Shown here piece after piece: positions 32,199-40,118 of a DNA stretch of 45,193 nt; position 1 is the stretch's first letter; the number at the start of each line of letters is the position of its first letter. This stretch comes from Anaerolineae bacterium clx_CAG2 (GTDB lineage: Bacteria; Chloroflexota; Anaerolineae; JAAEKA01), in assembly GCA_014155705.1 (NCBI GenBank), contig JAAEKA010000037.1, forward strand, positions 1 to 45,193, written 5' to 3'. Under the pieces are notes generated by a model. It made no database searches. It saw only the letters and a program-made list of their open reading frames with translations, and had not been told where the DNA came from. The position numbers and the translations under genes are program-made.

Positions 32199-32885
32199 AT
32201 GGGAATTCGCCAACGGTTTGAACAGCAGCTTGAAGAGCTGCGCACGGATGTGTTGAAGATGGGCAGCATGGTCGAGCAGGAATTGCACGTAGCCATGGAT
32301 GCACTGGAAAACCTTGATACGGCGCGAGCCAGAGAAGTCTTCGCGCTCGACAACGAGGTCAACCTCACCCGATTCGAGATCGAAGAGAAATGTTTCGGTT
32401 TGATCGTCACCCAGCAGCCGGCCGCCCGAGACCTGCGCTCCATCGTAACGGTGATGAACATGATCATCGATCTGGAGCGCATGGGCGATCAGGCTAAAGG
32501 GATCGCCAAGGTGGTGCCGCACATGGTACAGTCGCCCGACATCCCGCGACCGGCTGAGTTGCACCAGATGGGCGTCAAGGTGGGCAGAATGCTTAACCAG
32601 ACCATGACCGCCTACGCTCACGACAATATCGACCTGGCCAGCGCCGTGGCCAGGCAGGATGATGAGGTGGATGCGCTTTACGCCCGCATATTCGGCCAGA
32701 TCATGTCTCATATGGCCGACGCCAAAACTCCAGACAAGATCGAGGCCACCTACGAGGCATTGCGCGCGGCGCGCGAGCTGGAGCGTTTCGGTGACCTGGC
32801 CACCAACCTTGCTGAGCGGGTGATCTATATGGTCACTGGTCGCTTCCAAGAGATCAACGTCGACCGCAACGACGCAGCAGGCTGA
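32199..32885 (+). CDS. phoU: Phosphate transport regulator PhoU
   Basis: The protein has 228 residues, all helical, with two PhoU three-helix domains. The metal-binding motif of the first is seen around LDNEVNLTRFEIEEKCFGLI, and of the second around RQDDEVDALYARIFG; ARDLRSIVTVMNMIIDLERMGDQAKGIAK is highly typical. PhoU dampens Pst activity and connects transport to PhoR-type signalling. No phoR or phoB lies in the window. GAGGT precedes the ATG. It is the last gene of the operon; no terminator was seen before the B12 promoter 17 bases downstream. Confidence 0.93.
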   Translation: MGIRQRFEQQLEELRTDVLKMGSMVEQELHVAMDALENLDTARAREVFALDNEVNLTRFEIEEKCFGLIVTQQPAARDLRSIVTVMNMIIDLERMGDQAKGIAKVVPHMVQSPDIPRPAELHQMGVKVGRMLNQTMTAYAHDNIDLASAVARQDDEVDALYARIFGQIMSHMADAKTPDKIEATYEALRAARELERFGDLATNLAERVIYMVTGRFQEINVDRNDAAG

Positions 32886-32901
32886 AGCTGTTCAACAAAC
32901 C

Positions 32902-32930
32902 TTGACAGCCTCGATGGCCTGTGCTATAGT
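32902..32930 (+). promoter_or_regulatory. Strong promoter of the cobalamin riboswitch operon
   Basis: A perfect TTGACA (32902-32907) and TATAGT (32925-32930) have an exact 17-base spacer, the best sigma-70-like promoter in the window. Transcription would start near 32937, about 40 bases before the riboswitch aptamer. Confidence 0.75.
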
Positions 32931-32978
32931 GCATGTTGTTAGTTAGCGTAACATTTAACAAGTGAACCCGTTGGCCGT

Positions 32979-33184
32979 CAGTGGAACCTCTGGCCCGGAT
33001 GTCAGAGGTAAGCCTGCAAGGCTTAGGCGAAGCCGGTGAAAGTCCGGCGCTGTCGCGCAACTGTAATTGGAGGAAGCTGCACGTTGTATGTGGCAGGTGG
33101 CAAGTGTCTTTCGGAATGGATCGATACCTGCAATCTGTAACCTGCAATCTGTGACTCTTCCATAAGCCAGGACGACCGCCACTG
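32979..33184 (+). promoter_or_regulatory. Cobalamin (B12) riboswitch aptamer
   Basis: The outer stem is CAGTGG (32979-32984) with CCACTG (33179-33184). Inside follow CCTCTG/CAGAGG, the hairpin TAAGCC-TGCAA-GGCTTA (33009-33025), and the conserved core GCCGGTGAAAGTCCGGC, then GCGCAACTGTAA, then the B12-box-like AAGCCAGGACGACC near 33163-33176. These are the hallmarks of AdoCbl-type riboswitches. The arm between the ACTGTAA core and the AAGCCAGGA box is unusually long (about 95 bases, closed by GGAAG/CTTCC) and contains two 14-base tandem copies of ACCTGCAATCTGTA. An intrinsic terminator follows, so B12 probably stops transcription. Confidence 0.88.
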
Positions 33185-33284
33185 TGCGCCCGCTATCATC
33201 CTTCGACGGAAAGGAAGGCGGAATATGCCGTGACCACCAAGTGTAAGCCCTGCCAGACAGGCCCCACTTAGGCCAGTGACAATG

Positions 33285-33318
33285 TACGCCCGACGTTCAC
33301 CCGTCGGGCGTATTTTTT
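33285..33318 (+). terminator. Intrinsic terminator of the B12 riboswitch
   Basis: TACGCCCGACG and its exact complement form an 11-bp stem with a 6-base loop, followed by six T residues (33313-33318). It lies 83 bases before the first start codon, between aptamer and gene, which fits premature termination when B12 is bound. A competing hairpin around 33238-33272 could act as part of the switch. Confidence 0.85.
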
Positions 33319-33400
33319 GTTGTCCGGCCGGTGATGCGGGTAGATGAAGTCCCCGTTTTGCTTCTTGCTTCTCAATTCCAGCGGAGATTGTGCTGACACT

Positions 33401-35653
33401 ATGAACGATCACTCTACACAGCCACGAAGACTAGCGGCCTCAGCGCTGCTGGTCAGTATGCTATTGCTGCTCTCCCTGCTCATGTTGTCATCTGCGCCTG
33501 GAGCAGCCGCAGGCATGGGTCGCGCAGTCGATCCCACCGACGTCCCCAACGCGGCCGATGTCGTCGTAGATTTTGGCGATGGCCATGCTGTCACTCGCCG
33601 CATTACCTTTACTGACACGACCATCAGCGGTCTGCAAGCTTTGCAGCTTACCGGCCTGGAACTGACCACCGTCGATTTCAGCTTCGGCACGGCTGTCTGC
33701 GCTATCGAGGACGTTGGCTGCCCTGCCTCTAACTGCTTCTGTAACGCCAACAAATTCTGGGGCTACCAATTCTGGAACGGCGCCTGGCAGGGCTACATGA
33801 CCGGCCCTGGTTCCTCCGCAGTCAGCAACGGCGCTGTCGAGGGTTGGGTATGGGGGGGCAGCGGCAGCAACCCGCCTGCCATTACCCCGGCGCTCCTTTC
33901 TGCCAACGCCGCTTTGCAGTGGATACGTCCCCAACAGAGCGCCAACGGCAGTTTCGGCAACAACGTCGGCGCTACCCTGGATGTGATCCTTGCCGCCGCA
34001 GCCGCCAACCAGCGGCCAGACACCTGGCTTGGCTCGGCCGGGCCATCCTTGGTTGACTACGCTGCAGCCAATGCCGCCACCTTCTCTGGCCAAAGCGCCG
34101 CCGCCGCCGGCAAGTTGGCCGTGGGCGCGGCTGCGGCCGGCCATGACCCGCGCAGTTTCGGCGGCGTCAACCTGGCGACCACCATCAACGCTACTTACAA
34201 CGCCAGCACAGGCGCATATGGCGCCAACAATATGGACCAGGCATGGGCCATGCTTGGTCTGCGCGCCGCGGGTGAGATTGTGCCCGCAGCGGCCGCGCAG
34301 CGCCTGGCTGGCCAGGCCAACACCAATGGCGGCTGGGGTTGGGCGGCTGGCGTCGCCAGCGATGTGGACAGCAGCGCGCTGGCCGTGCAAGCGTTGCTGT
34401 CATCGGGCGCGTCGCCGTCCTCTTCAGCGGTGGCCGCTGGCCTGGCTTATCTGCGCAGCGTGCAACTCACCAACAGCAACGGCGGCTTTGCGGCCTCGCC
34501 CGAACAGGCCTGGGGCGTGGACAGCAACACTAACTCTACCGCGTTTGCCGTCCAGGGCATTGCGGCGGCCGGGCAGAACCCACTGGGCGCAGCCTGGAGT
34601 ATCGGCGCCGCCACCCCGCTGGACTTCTTGTTGGGGCAGCAACTACCCAACGGCGCTTTCGTCTACGTCGATCCGCCGGCCAATCTCTTCGCCACCCAGC
34701 AGGCCGTGCCTGGCTTGACCGGCAAGCCCCTGCCTTACCTGAGCCCGGCTGTGGCCCTGCGTCGGGGATTGGGCTGGGTTGCCAGCCAGCAGCAGGCCGA
34801 TGGCAGTTTTGCCGGCTTCAATCCCGGCGCCACCATCGATGCGGTGATCGCTATCGCAGCGGCCGGCCGCAACCCCAACGATTTCGCTGTGGGCAGCAAT
34901 ACGCCTGTGACCTACTTGGCAGCTCAGGCGCCAACTTATGCCACTCAGGGCGCATCGGCCGCAGGCAAGCTGGCTGTGGGCGCAGTGGCCGGGCGGGGCA
35001 ATCCCCGCAGCTTTGGCGGGGTCGATCTGGTGGCGGCCATCGAGGGCCTCTACCAACCGGCCGCCGGCCAGTACGGCGGCGGGGGCACCTGGGACCAGGC
35101 ATTTGCCATCCTGGGCCTGCGGGCCGCGCGCCAATCCGTGCCTGTAGCGGCGGTGCAGCGCCTGATCGACATCGCTGCCGACGGCGGTGGCTGGGGCTTC
35201 TCGGCCAACGCCAGTGATGCCGACGTGGACAGCACCGGGCTGGTCCTGCAAGCGTTGGCCGCGGCCGGCGTTGGCCTGGATGATGCTGCCGTGCAAGCCG
35301 GTCTGGGCTTCCTGCGCAGCAGTCAGAACGAGGACGGCGGCTTTCCCGGCTTCACCGGCGACACCGATCCGGCCTCTACCGGCCTCGCTCTGCAAGGGCT
35401 GGCGGCCTACGGCCAGGATCCGCGCAGCCTGGCCTGGACCACATGGATCAGCGACGGCTCGGCCAGCGCGTTGACCCTACGCACAGCGGCGGAGACGCTG
35501 CTGGCGCTGCAAACCCCGGACGGCGGCTTTCCCGGCTTCTCCGGTCCCAACGATCCTTTCTCGACCTACTCTGCGTTGGCGGGCATCGCGGGCCAGCCGT
35601 TGCCTGTCCGTCAGCCGCAAATGTGGTTCTTGCCGCTGGCCTTGAGGAACTGA
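33401..35653 (+). CDS. Secreted DUF4430 plus alpha/alpha-toroid repeat protein, transcobalamin/intrinsic-factor-like
   Basis: The protein has 750 residues. A signal peptide (about 12-37) is followed by a DUF4430 domain (about 52-150) with VVVDFGDG, a Cys-rich GCPASNCFC, and the closing VEGWVWGG. DUF4430 resembles the beta domain of animal B12 carriers. The rest (about 164-733) consists of prenyltransferase/squalene-cyclase-type helical repeats, with motifs such as NGGWGWAAG, DSSALAVQALL and EDGGFPGFTG, and a large internal duplication (about 227-333 against 510-627). The C-terminus ends MWFLPLALRN, perhaps a surface-retention tail. It is the first gene behind the B12 riboswitch. The role as a surface B12 binder is inferred from context and domain pairing. 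Confidence 0.82.
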   Translation: MNDHSTQPRRLAASALLVSMLLLLSLLMLSSAPGAAAGMGRAVDPTDVPNAADVVVDFGDGHAVTRRITFTDTTISGLQALQLTGLELTTVDFSFGTAVCAIEDVGCPASNCFCNANKFWGYQFWNGAWQGYMTGPGSSAVSNGAVEGWVWGGSGSNPPAITPALLSANAALQWIRPQQSANGSFGNNVGATLDVILAAAAANQRPDTWLGSAGPSLVDYAAANAATFSGQSAAAAGKLAVGAAAAGHDPRSFGGVNLATTINATYNASTGAYGANNMDQAWAMLGLRAAGEIVPAAAAQRLAGQANTNGGWGWAAGVASDVDSSALAVQALLSSGASPSSSAVAAGLAYLRSVQLTNSNGGFAASPEQAWGVDSNTNSTAFAVQGIAAAGQNPLGAAWSIGAATPLDFLLGQQLPNGAFVYVDPPANLFATQQAVPGLTGKPLPYLSPAVALRRGLGWVASQQQADGSFAGFNPGATIDAVIAIAAAGRNPNDFAVGSNTPVTYLAAQAPTYATQGASAAGKLAVGAVAGRGNPRSFGGVDLVAAIEGLYQPAAGQYGGGGTWDQAFAILGLRAARQSVPVAAVQRLIDIAADGGGWGFSANASDADVDSTGLVLQALAAAGVGLDDAAVQAGLGFLRSSQNEDGGFPGFTGDTDPASTGLALQGLAAYGQDPRSLAWTTWISDGSASALTLRTAAETLLALQTPDGGFPGFSGPNDPFSTYSALAGIAGQPLPVRQPQMWFLPLALRN

Positions 35654-35658
35654 GCGCC

Positions 35659-37905
35659 GTGACCCTCTCCCATCTGCTGCCGTTTGCTTATCACCCGCGC
35701 CGTACACAGGAGGCGGCAGCGCGCGTCCTGATCTGGGCAGTGCTGCTGTTGGTCATGGCGGCGGTAGCAGGTGGGACGGCTCTGGCCCAGGGGCCGGAGA
35801 ACGCCCGCGCGGGCATCGTCGTCGACTTCGGCAACGGCGCGGTCCACACCGCCTGCGTCGATCTGGGCGCTGACGGCCAGGCTACCGGCGAGGAAGTGCT
35901 GGCGGCGGCCGGTTTCGCCGTGTTGATCGAATACAGTCCCATGGGCGGCGCCGTCTGCAAGATCGGCAACCAGGGCTGTGACTTTCCCGGCCAGGCCTGC
36001 TGGTGCCAGTGCATGAGCTCGCCCTGCGTCTATTGGGCCTATAACTATCTGCAAGACGGCCAGTGGGTCTACTCCACCGCAGGGGCCAGCATTCGCACCG
36101 TGCACGCAGGCGATGTGGAGGGCTGGGCCTGGGGCGCGGGTAGCCTGACCCAGGGCGCAATGCCGCCGCTACGCACCTTCGACCAGATCTGTGCGCCGGC
36201 TGCGCCCACGGATACACCTACGGCCACGGCCACCCCCACCTGGCCCCCCGAGCCGACTGACACACCGCAGTCGACGCCGACGTGGACCCCCTGGCCCACC
36301 AACACACCGCTGCCGACTCCCACCTGGACGCCTGTTCCTTCGCCGACGCCGCTGGCCATGCTGCCCACCCCCACCTGGACGCCCACGTCGACGCCTACAC
36401 TGACGCCCACGGCGGGAGCTACGGAAACGCCCACGCCCACCTGGACCCCGACCGAGGCGCTGACACTGGTCCCGCTGCCCCCTGCAACTACGCCCCGGCA
36501 GACGGAGCCTTTGGCAACCCCCACCACGGCCTTATTAGTGACAGCTATGATGCCGGCTGATATGGTTAGCGGTGAAGATACGGACCAGCCCCAGGCATTG
36601 GCGCAGGTCGCTCCCACCGACACCCCCACGCCGACCACAACGCCTCAGGCGTTGGCCGCGGCCGTGCCTGTCGCGCCTCGACCTGACGTTTACAGAGATA
36701 ACGCTTCATCCATACCGCCGCGTCTGGACCCGTCGGCCGGCAACTCGCCCGTGTGGCCCGCAGACCGTGCGCTGCTCACCACCATCAGCCCTGATTACCT
36801 GGCGCTGTCCTTGCTGGCCTTGGCCCTGGTAGCCATGATCGGCTTGGCGCGGGCCTTCAGGCGTGGCCTCCTCCAACCGGTAGCCATCGGCCGCGGCCTG
36901 GCAACCTGGCGGCCGCGCGGGCGCGCGCTGCGCCCTGCCCCGGTCTTGCCGCCTGTCTCCAGCCGCGCCCGCTCGTTGCCCGCTCTTACGGTCAGATCGG
37001 ACACCTCCTCGCGCCTGCTGTCCTTGGCGATCTATGGCCTGACGGCCGGCATCGGACTGCTGGCTCTGCTTAACCCCTTCGTCGCTGCGGTGATTCGTCC
37101 CGAGTCCGGTGCAGCCAGTGCGGTCAACACGCCCCTGCTGATGACGGTCCTGGTGGCCCTGTGTTTCCTGGCCTTGCTGTTCGAGGTCCAGGGCCAGACG
37201 GTCAGCGCCAAGATCATCGCCCTGTTGGGGGTGCTGGTGGCCATCAACTCGGTGTTGCGCTTCGTCGAGGTCAGCATTCCTGGTCCGGGCGGCTTTACCC
37301 CCATCTTCTTTCTGATCGTACTGACCGGTTACGTCTACGGCGCCCGTTTTGGCTTTCTGATGGGCGCGCTGACGCTGTTGGTCTCGGCCCTGATCACGGG
37401 CGGCATCGGCCCTTGGCTGCCGGGCCAAATGTTCACGGCCGGCTGGATGGGGCTGCTGGCTCCGCTGGTCTGGCCACTGCTGCGATTGGCAGGCGGCCGG
37501 CAGAACAGCCGGGCTGAACTTGTGATGTTGGCGGTTTTTGCCGGACTGGGCGGTTTGTTTTTTGGCATCGTCATCAACCTGTGGTTCTGGCCCTACATGA
37601 CCGGCCCGGCCGACCAATATTGGCAGGCCGGGGTGGGGTTGGCCGAGACGGTGCGGCGTTACGCGGTCTACTACCTGGCCACGTCGCTATTATGGGATAT
37701 CTTCGCCGTGGCCGGCAACGTACTGCTGGTGATGGTGTTTGGCGCGGCCACGCTGCGTGCACTGCGTCGCTTCCAGCAGCGCTTCGACTTCGAGTATCAA
37801 CCGGAGGAGCCAGCGGCGCGCGAGGCAAAGACTGCGCCTGAGCGATCCGTGCTGACACCGCAGGCGATGGGCAGGATGCAGCGGCGGGGTGGGGAGTCGG
37901 TGTGA
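35659..37905 (+). CDS. DUF4430 - Thr/Pro stalk - ECF transporter substrate-binding (S) component fusion
   Basis: The protein has 748 residues and starts from GTG at 35659, where GAGGAA at 35644-35649 precedes it and the previous stop is 5 bases away. The parts in order are a signal or anchor helix (about 20-46), a DUF4430 domain (about 53-165) with Cys-rich GCDFPGQACWCQC and VEGWAWGAG, a Thr/Pro stalk with TPTWTP-type repeats (about 178-334), one membrane helix (about 380-400), and a multi-helix ECF S-component (about 454-735). The last part has TPIFFLIVLTGYVYGARFGFL and ITGGIGPWLPGQMFTAGW. Its stop overlaps the ecfT start. It probably receives cobalamin outside and delivers it to the membrane channel. 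Confidence 0.8.
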   Translation: MTLSHLLPFAYHPRRTQEAAARVLIWAVLLLVMAAVAGGTALAQGPENARAGIVVDFGNGAVHTACVDLGADGQATGEEVLAAAGFAVLIEYSPMGGAVCKIGNQGCDFPGQACWCQCMSSPCVYWAYNYLQDGQWVYSTAGASIRTVHAGDVEGWAWGAGSLTQGAMPPLRTFDQICAPAAPTDTPTATATPTWPPEPTDTPQSTPTWTPWPTNTPLPTPTWTPVPSPTPLAMLPTPTWTPTSTPTLTPTAGATETPTPTWTPTEALTLVPLPPATTPRQTEPLATPTTALLVTAMMPADMVSGEDTDQPQALAQVAPTDTPTPTTTPQALAAAVPVAPRPDVYRDNASSIPPRLDPSAGNSPVWPADRALLTTISPDYLALSLLALALVAMIGLARAFRRGLLQPVAIGRGLATWRPRGRALRPAPVLPPVSSRARSLPALTVRSDTSSRLLSLAIYGLTAGIGLLALLNPFVAAVIRPESGAASAVNTPLLMTVLVALCFLALLFEVQGQTVSAKIIALLGVLVAINSVLRFVEVSIPGPGGFTPIFFLIVLTGYVYGARFGFLMGALTLLVSALITGGIGPWLPGQMFTAGWMGLLAPLVWPLLRLAGGRQNSRAELVMLAVFAGLGGLFFGIVINLWFWPYMTGPADQYWQAGVGLAETVRRYAVYYLATSLLWDIFAVAGNVLLVMVFGAATLRALRRFQQRFDFEYQPEEPAAREAKTAPERSVLTPQAMGRMQRRGGESV

Positions 37906-38966
37906 GCAGCCTGCATCCCAGGGCGTGGATTGCCTGGCTGGCAGCCGCCATCGTGGCGCTGTCGTTGAGTCGCAACCCGGTCTATCTGTTGTCGATCCTG
38001 CTGTGTATCGCCGTGGTCAGCCGTGTGCTGCGCAGTCAGGCCGAGACGGCGGCGCTGCCGCTTCCTCTGTTGCGCCTGTCGCTGGTGATTATCACGCTCT
38101 CCGCCCTGTTCAACTTCGTCACGGCGCACTTTGGCCAGACGGTGCTGTTTACCCTGCCGGCCAGCATTCCCTTGTTGGGTGGACCTTACACCGTGGAGGC
38201 GTTGGTCTTTGGCATGGTCAATGGCCTGGTGCTGGTGGGTTTCCTGGCCGCCTTCAATGTGCTCTACCAGGCGCTGCCCACCCAGGCGTTGATCCGTATG
38301 ATCCCGCGCGCGCTTTATCCGATCGCTGTGGTGATCTCCATTGCCGTCTCCTTCGTCCCTACCACTCTGGCCCAGTTTCAGCAGATTCGCGAGGCGCAGA
38401 TGATGCGCGGCCACAGGATTCGGGGCCTGCGTGACTGGCTGCCACTGTTCATGCCGCTGTTGGTGGGTGGGCTGGAGCGGGCCTTCCAACTGGCCGAGGC
38501 TATGACGGCGCGCGGCTTTGGCAGCCTGGGTACGCCTCAGCGTTCCGGCCTCGACACCCTGCGTTTGGCATTGGTGCTGGGGCTGGCGAGCCTGTTGGCC
38601 GGTCTGCTGGTGCTTTTGTTCTGGCAGCAACGGGGCGCCGGTTGGGCGCTGGTGGCGCTGGGCGGCGGCGCACTGCTGACGGCCTTATGGCGCCAGGGAC
38701 AGCGCGTGCAGCGTACGGTGTATCGCCGCCAGCCGTGGACCGGCCGGGATGGGCTGGTCTTCGTGGCGGCTGCGATTACGGTAGGGGTGTATGTGCTGCC
38801 GTCCAGTCGGAGCTCATTGGCCTGGTCTCCCTATCCGCAGATCAGCCTGCCCGACGTTGATCCAGTGATCGTCCTGGCCACGCTGGGTCTGCTGACGCCG
38901 GCCGCGTTGATAGCGCGGGCGCACAGGACGCGCATGAGCAACTCCTCCATCGCGCCAACGGGCTGA
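37902..38966 (+). CDS. ecfT: ECF transporter transmembrane component EcfT
   Basis: The protein has 354 residues. The EcfT (CbiQ-like) family forms the membrane scaffold joining S-component and ATPases. The two coupling ARG-type motifs are MRG (168-170) in EAQMMRGHRI and ARG (203-205) in LAEAMTARGFG, the diagnostic contacts with EcfA. Four or more N-terminal helices and two to three C-terminal ones are predicted. The GTG start overlaps the stop of the preceding gene (GTGA). It is the last gene of the B12 operon. No EcfA ATPase follows; the next gene is convergent, so ATPases must be encoded elsewhere. Confidence 0.87.
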   Translation: MSSLHPRAWIAWLAAAIVALSLSRNPVYLLSILLCIAVVSRVLRSQAETAALPLPLLRLSLVIITLSALFNFVTAHFGQTVLFTLPASIPLLGGPYTVEALVFGMVNGLVLVGFLAAFNVLYQALPTQALIRMIPRALYPIAVVISIAVSFVPTTLAQFQQIREAQMMRGHRIRGLRDWLPLFMPLLVGGLERAFQLAEAMTARGFGSLGTPQRSGLDTLRLALVLGLASLLAGLLVLLFWQQRGAGWALVALGGGALLTALWRQGQRVQRTVYRRQPWTGRDGLVFVAAAITVGVYVLPSSRSSLAWSPYPQISLPDVDPVIVLATLGLLTPAALIARAHRTRMSNSSIAPTG

Positions 38967-38981
38967 GTGCGAGCTGGAATA

Positions 38982-39383
38982 CTACGAATTGGTGCTTTTG
39001 GCCACCAGCAGTATGCCGGCGATGATCACAAGAATCCCCAGCCAGCGCAGCGGCGGCACCGTCTCCCCCAGCAGGAAGCGTCCCGACAGGGTCACCAGCA
39101 CAAAGTTCAACGCCAAGAAGGGGTAGGCCACGCTCAGGTCCAGCCGCGCCAATACGGCGATCCAGGCCAGCGCGCCCGCGGCATAAAAGACCAGTCCCAG
39201 CATTACCAGCGGCGACTTGAAGATCAGCCCGATGATCGAAAAAACGCCGGTGGCGGTCTCGGCCACTCCGGGTTGGCTGACGCCCAGCTTGAGAGCTGTC
39301 TGCCCCGCCACGCCGAAGGCAGTGGAGAGCAGGATTAAGAGAAGAGAAGATAGAAGTGTTGGGTCCATGCGTCGGAGTGTCAT
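38982..39383 (-). CDS. EamA/SMR-type small multidrug-like transporter (ArnE/ArnF-like)
   Basis: The protein has 133 residues and four helices. TAFGVAGQTALKLGVSQPG (about 21-39) is the Glu-less first helix of ArnE/ArnF-like flippase subunits, and the end ARLDLSVAYPFLALNFVLVTLSGRFLLGETVPPLRWLGILVIIAGI matches the EamA/SMR C-terminal pattern, seen here in order across 79-127. Relatives move lipid-linked sugars across the membrane. ATG at 39368 (MDPTLLSS) is an equally good start; neither has a clear ribosome-binding site. It is the last gene of a glycan locus, so lipid-linked sugar flipping is plausible (inference). Confidence 0.72.
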   Translation of the reverse strand: MTLRRMDPTLLSSLLLILLSTAFGVAGQTALKLGVSQPGVAETATGVFSIIGLIFKSPLVMLGLVFYAAGALAWIAVLARLDLSVAYPFLALNFVLVTLSGRFLLGETVPPLRWLGILVIIAGILLVAKSTNS

Positions 39384-39468
39384 GTGTCAGAATTTCTGGT
39401 TGAAAGAGAGTGGGAGAGGGAGGGGTGGGGAGGTAAGGTATTGGCCCACTCTTCCGATCATTCTCTCC

Positions 39469-40074
39469 CTACGCCCGATTGCGGTACAGGCTCGGATCGA
39501 CCACCTGGGCCATGCGCTGTTCGTCCAGCGTTCCGCCCAGGAACTGACTGATCTGGCGCACATTGGGCGTAGGATCGGTCAGCATGCGGTTGTAGTCCAC
39601 ATAAAGTACCTGGAAGTTAGGTTGAGCCCGTAACCAGGTTTCGACTTTCTGCAGATGCTTGGTGAAGAGGCGCGTCAACTCTTCGTCGCTGACCCGATCG
39701 GTGGGCTCGCCGCGGCGCTCCAGCATTTTCTTCTGCGAGGCCAGCACCTCGGGCAAGGCCCGCTGCATGAAGATGACGCGATATTGATAGCTGGCTGGCA
39801 GGTGTTCCAGCAGAGCGGAAATTACCTTCACTACTTTGCCCTGGGCTTCGGCCATCCAGGCTGTGTCGCCCTTGTCCATCTGCTTAACGCGCTCCATCTC
39901 GTAGTAGCCCTTGGGATTGTCTTCGTCGGCCGCGCGCTGCGCGTCGGTCACGATGGTCAGGCCGCCGGCCTCCAGCGCTTTCATCATCATAGACGTTCCC
40001 GAACGCGGGAGACCAGAGACAATCGTGACGAAGGGGGGGGATTTGGGTTTGGAGCGGAGGAAGGGTAGTTTCAT
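39469..40074 (-). CDS. Sulfotransferase family protein
   Basis: The protein has 201 residues. The PAPS-binding loop reads SGLPRSGTSMM (20-30), the typical 5'-phosphosulfate motif, and a second segment VIFMQRALPEVLASQKKML supplies the 3'-phosphate contact. The protein is shorter than most sulfotransferases (250-300 residues), so it is a compact family member. The predicted substrate is a surface sugar or lipid, given that the neighbours are an O-antigen ligase-like protein, a glycosyltransferase and a flippase-like transporter. No good ribosome-binding site is seen before the ATG. It is cytoplasmic. Confidence 0.82.
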   Translation of the reverse strand: MKLPFLRSKPKSPPFVTIVSGLPRSGTSMMMKALEAGGLTIVTDAQRAADEDNPKGYYEMERVKQMDKGDTAWMAEAQGKVVKVISALLEHLPASYQYRVIFMQRALPEVLASQKKMLERRGEPTDRVSDEELTRLFTKHLQKVETWLRAQPNFQVLYVDYNRMLTDPTPNVRQISQFLGGTLDEQRMAQVVDPSLYRNRA

Positions 40075-40118
40075 GGGTGCTTGGGTTGATCGGGTGACTG
40101 ATTGACGGCTGACAACGA

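Noticed and set aside
33064..33161. A small gene within the riboswitch region
   Set aside because: No frame has a start with ribosome-binding site and the sequence is tandem-repeat-like within the aptamer arm.
35443..35658. N-terminal extension of the DUF4430-S-component gene
   Set aside because: It would overlap the end of the preceding gene by about 210 bases; GTG at 35659 has a ribosome-binding site and begins a signal segment.
36200..36660. Tandem TPTWTP-coding repeats as a CRISPR or minisatellite
   Set aside because: The units are degenerate, in frame and of uneven length; they encode a Thr/Pro stalk and have no spacer structure.
36706..37617. Long minus-strand frame of about 300 codons opposite the ECF S-component
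   Set aside because: Its composition (Gln, Asp, Arg-rich) is that of an antisense frame, while the plus strand encodes membrane helices and sits in an operon.
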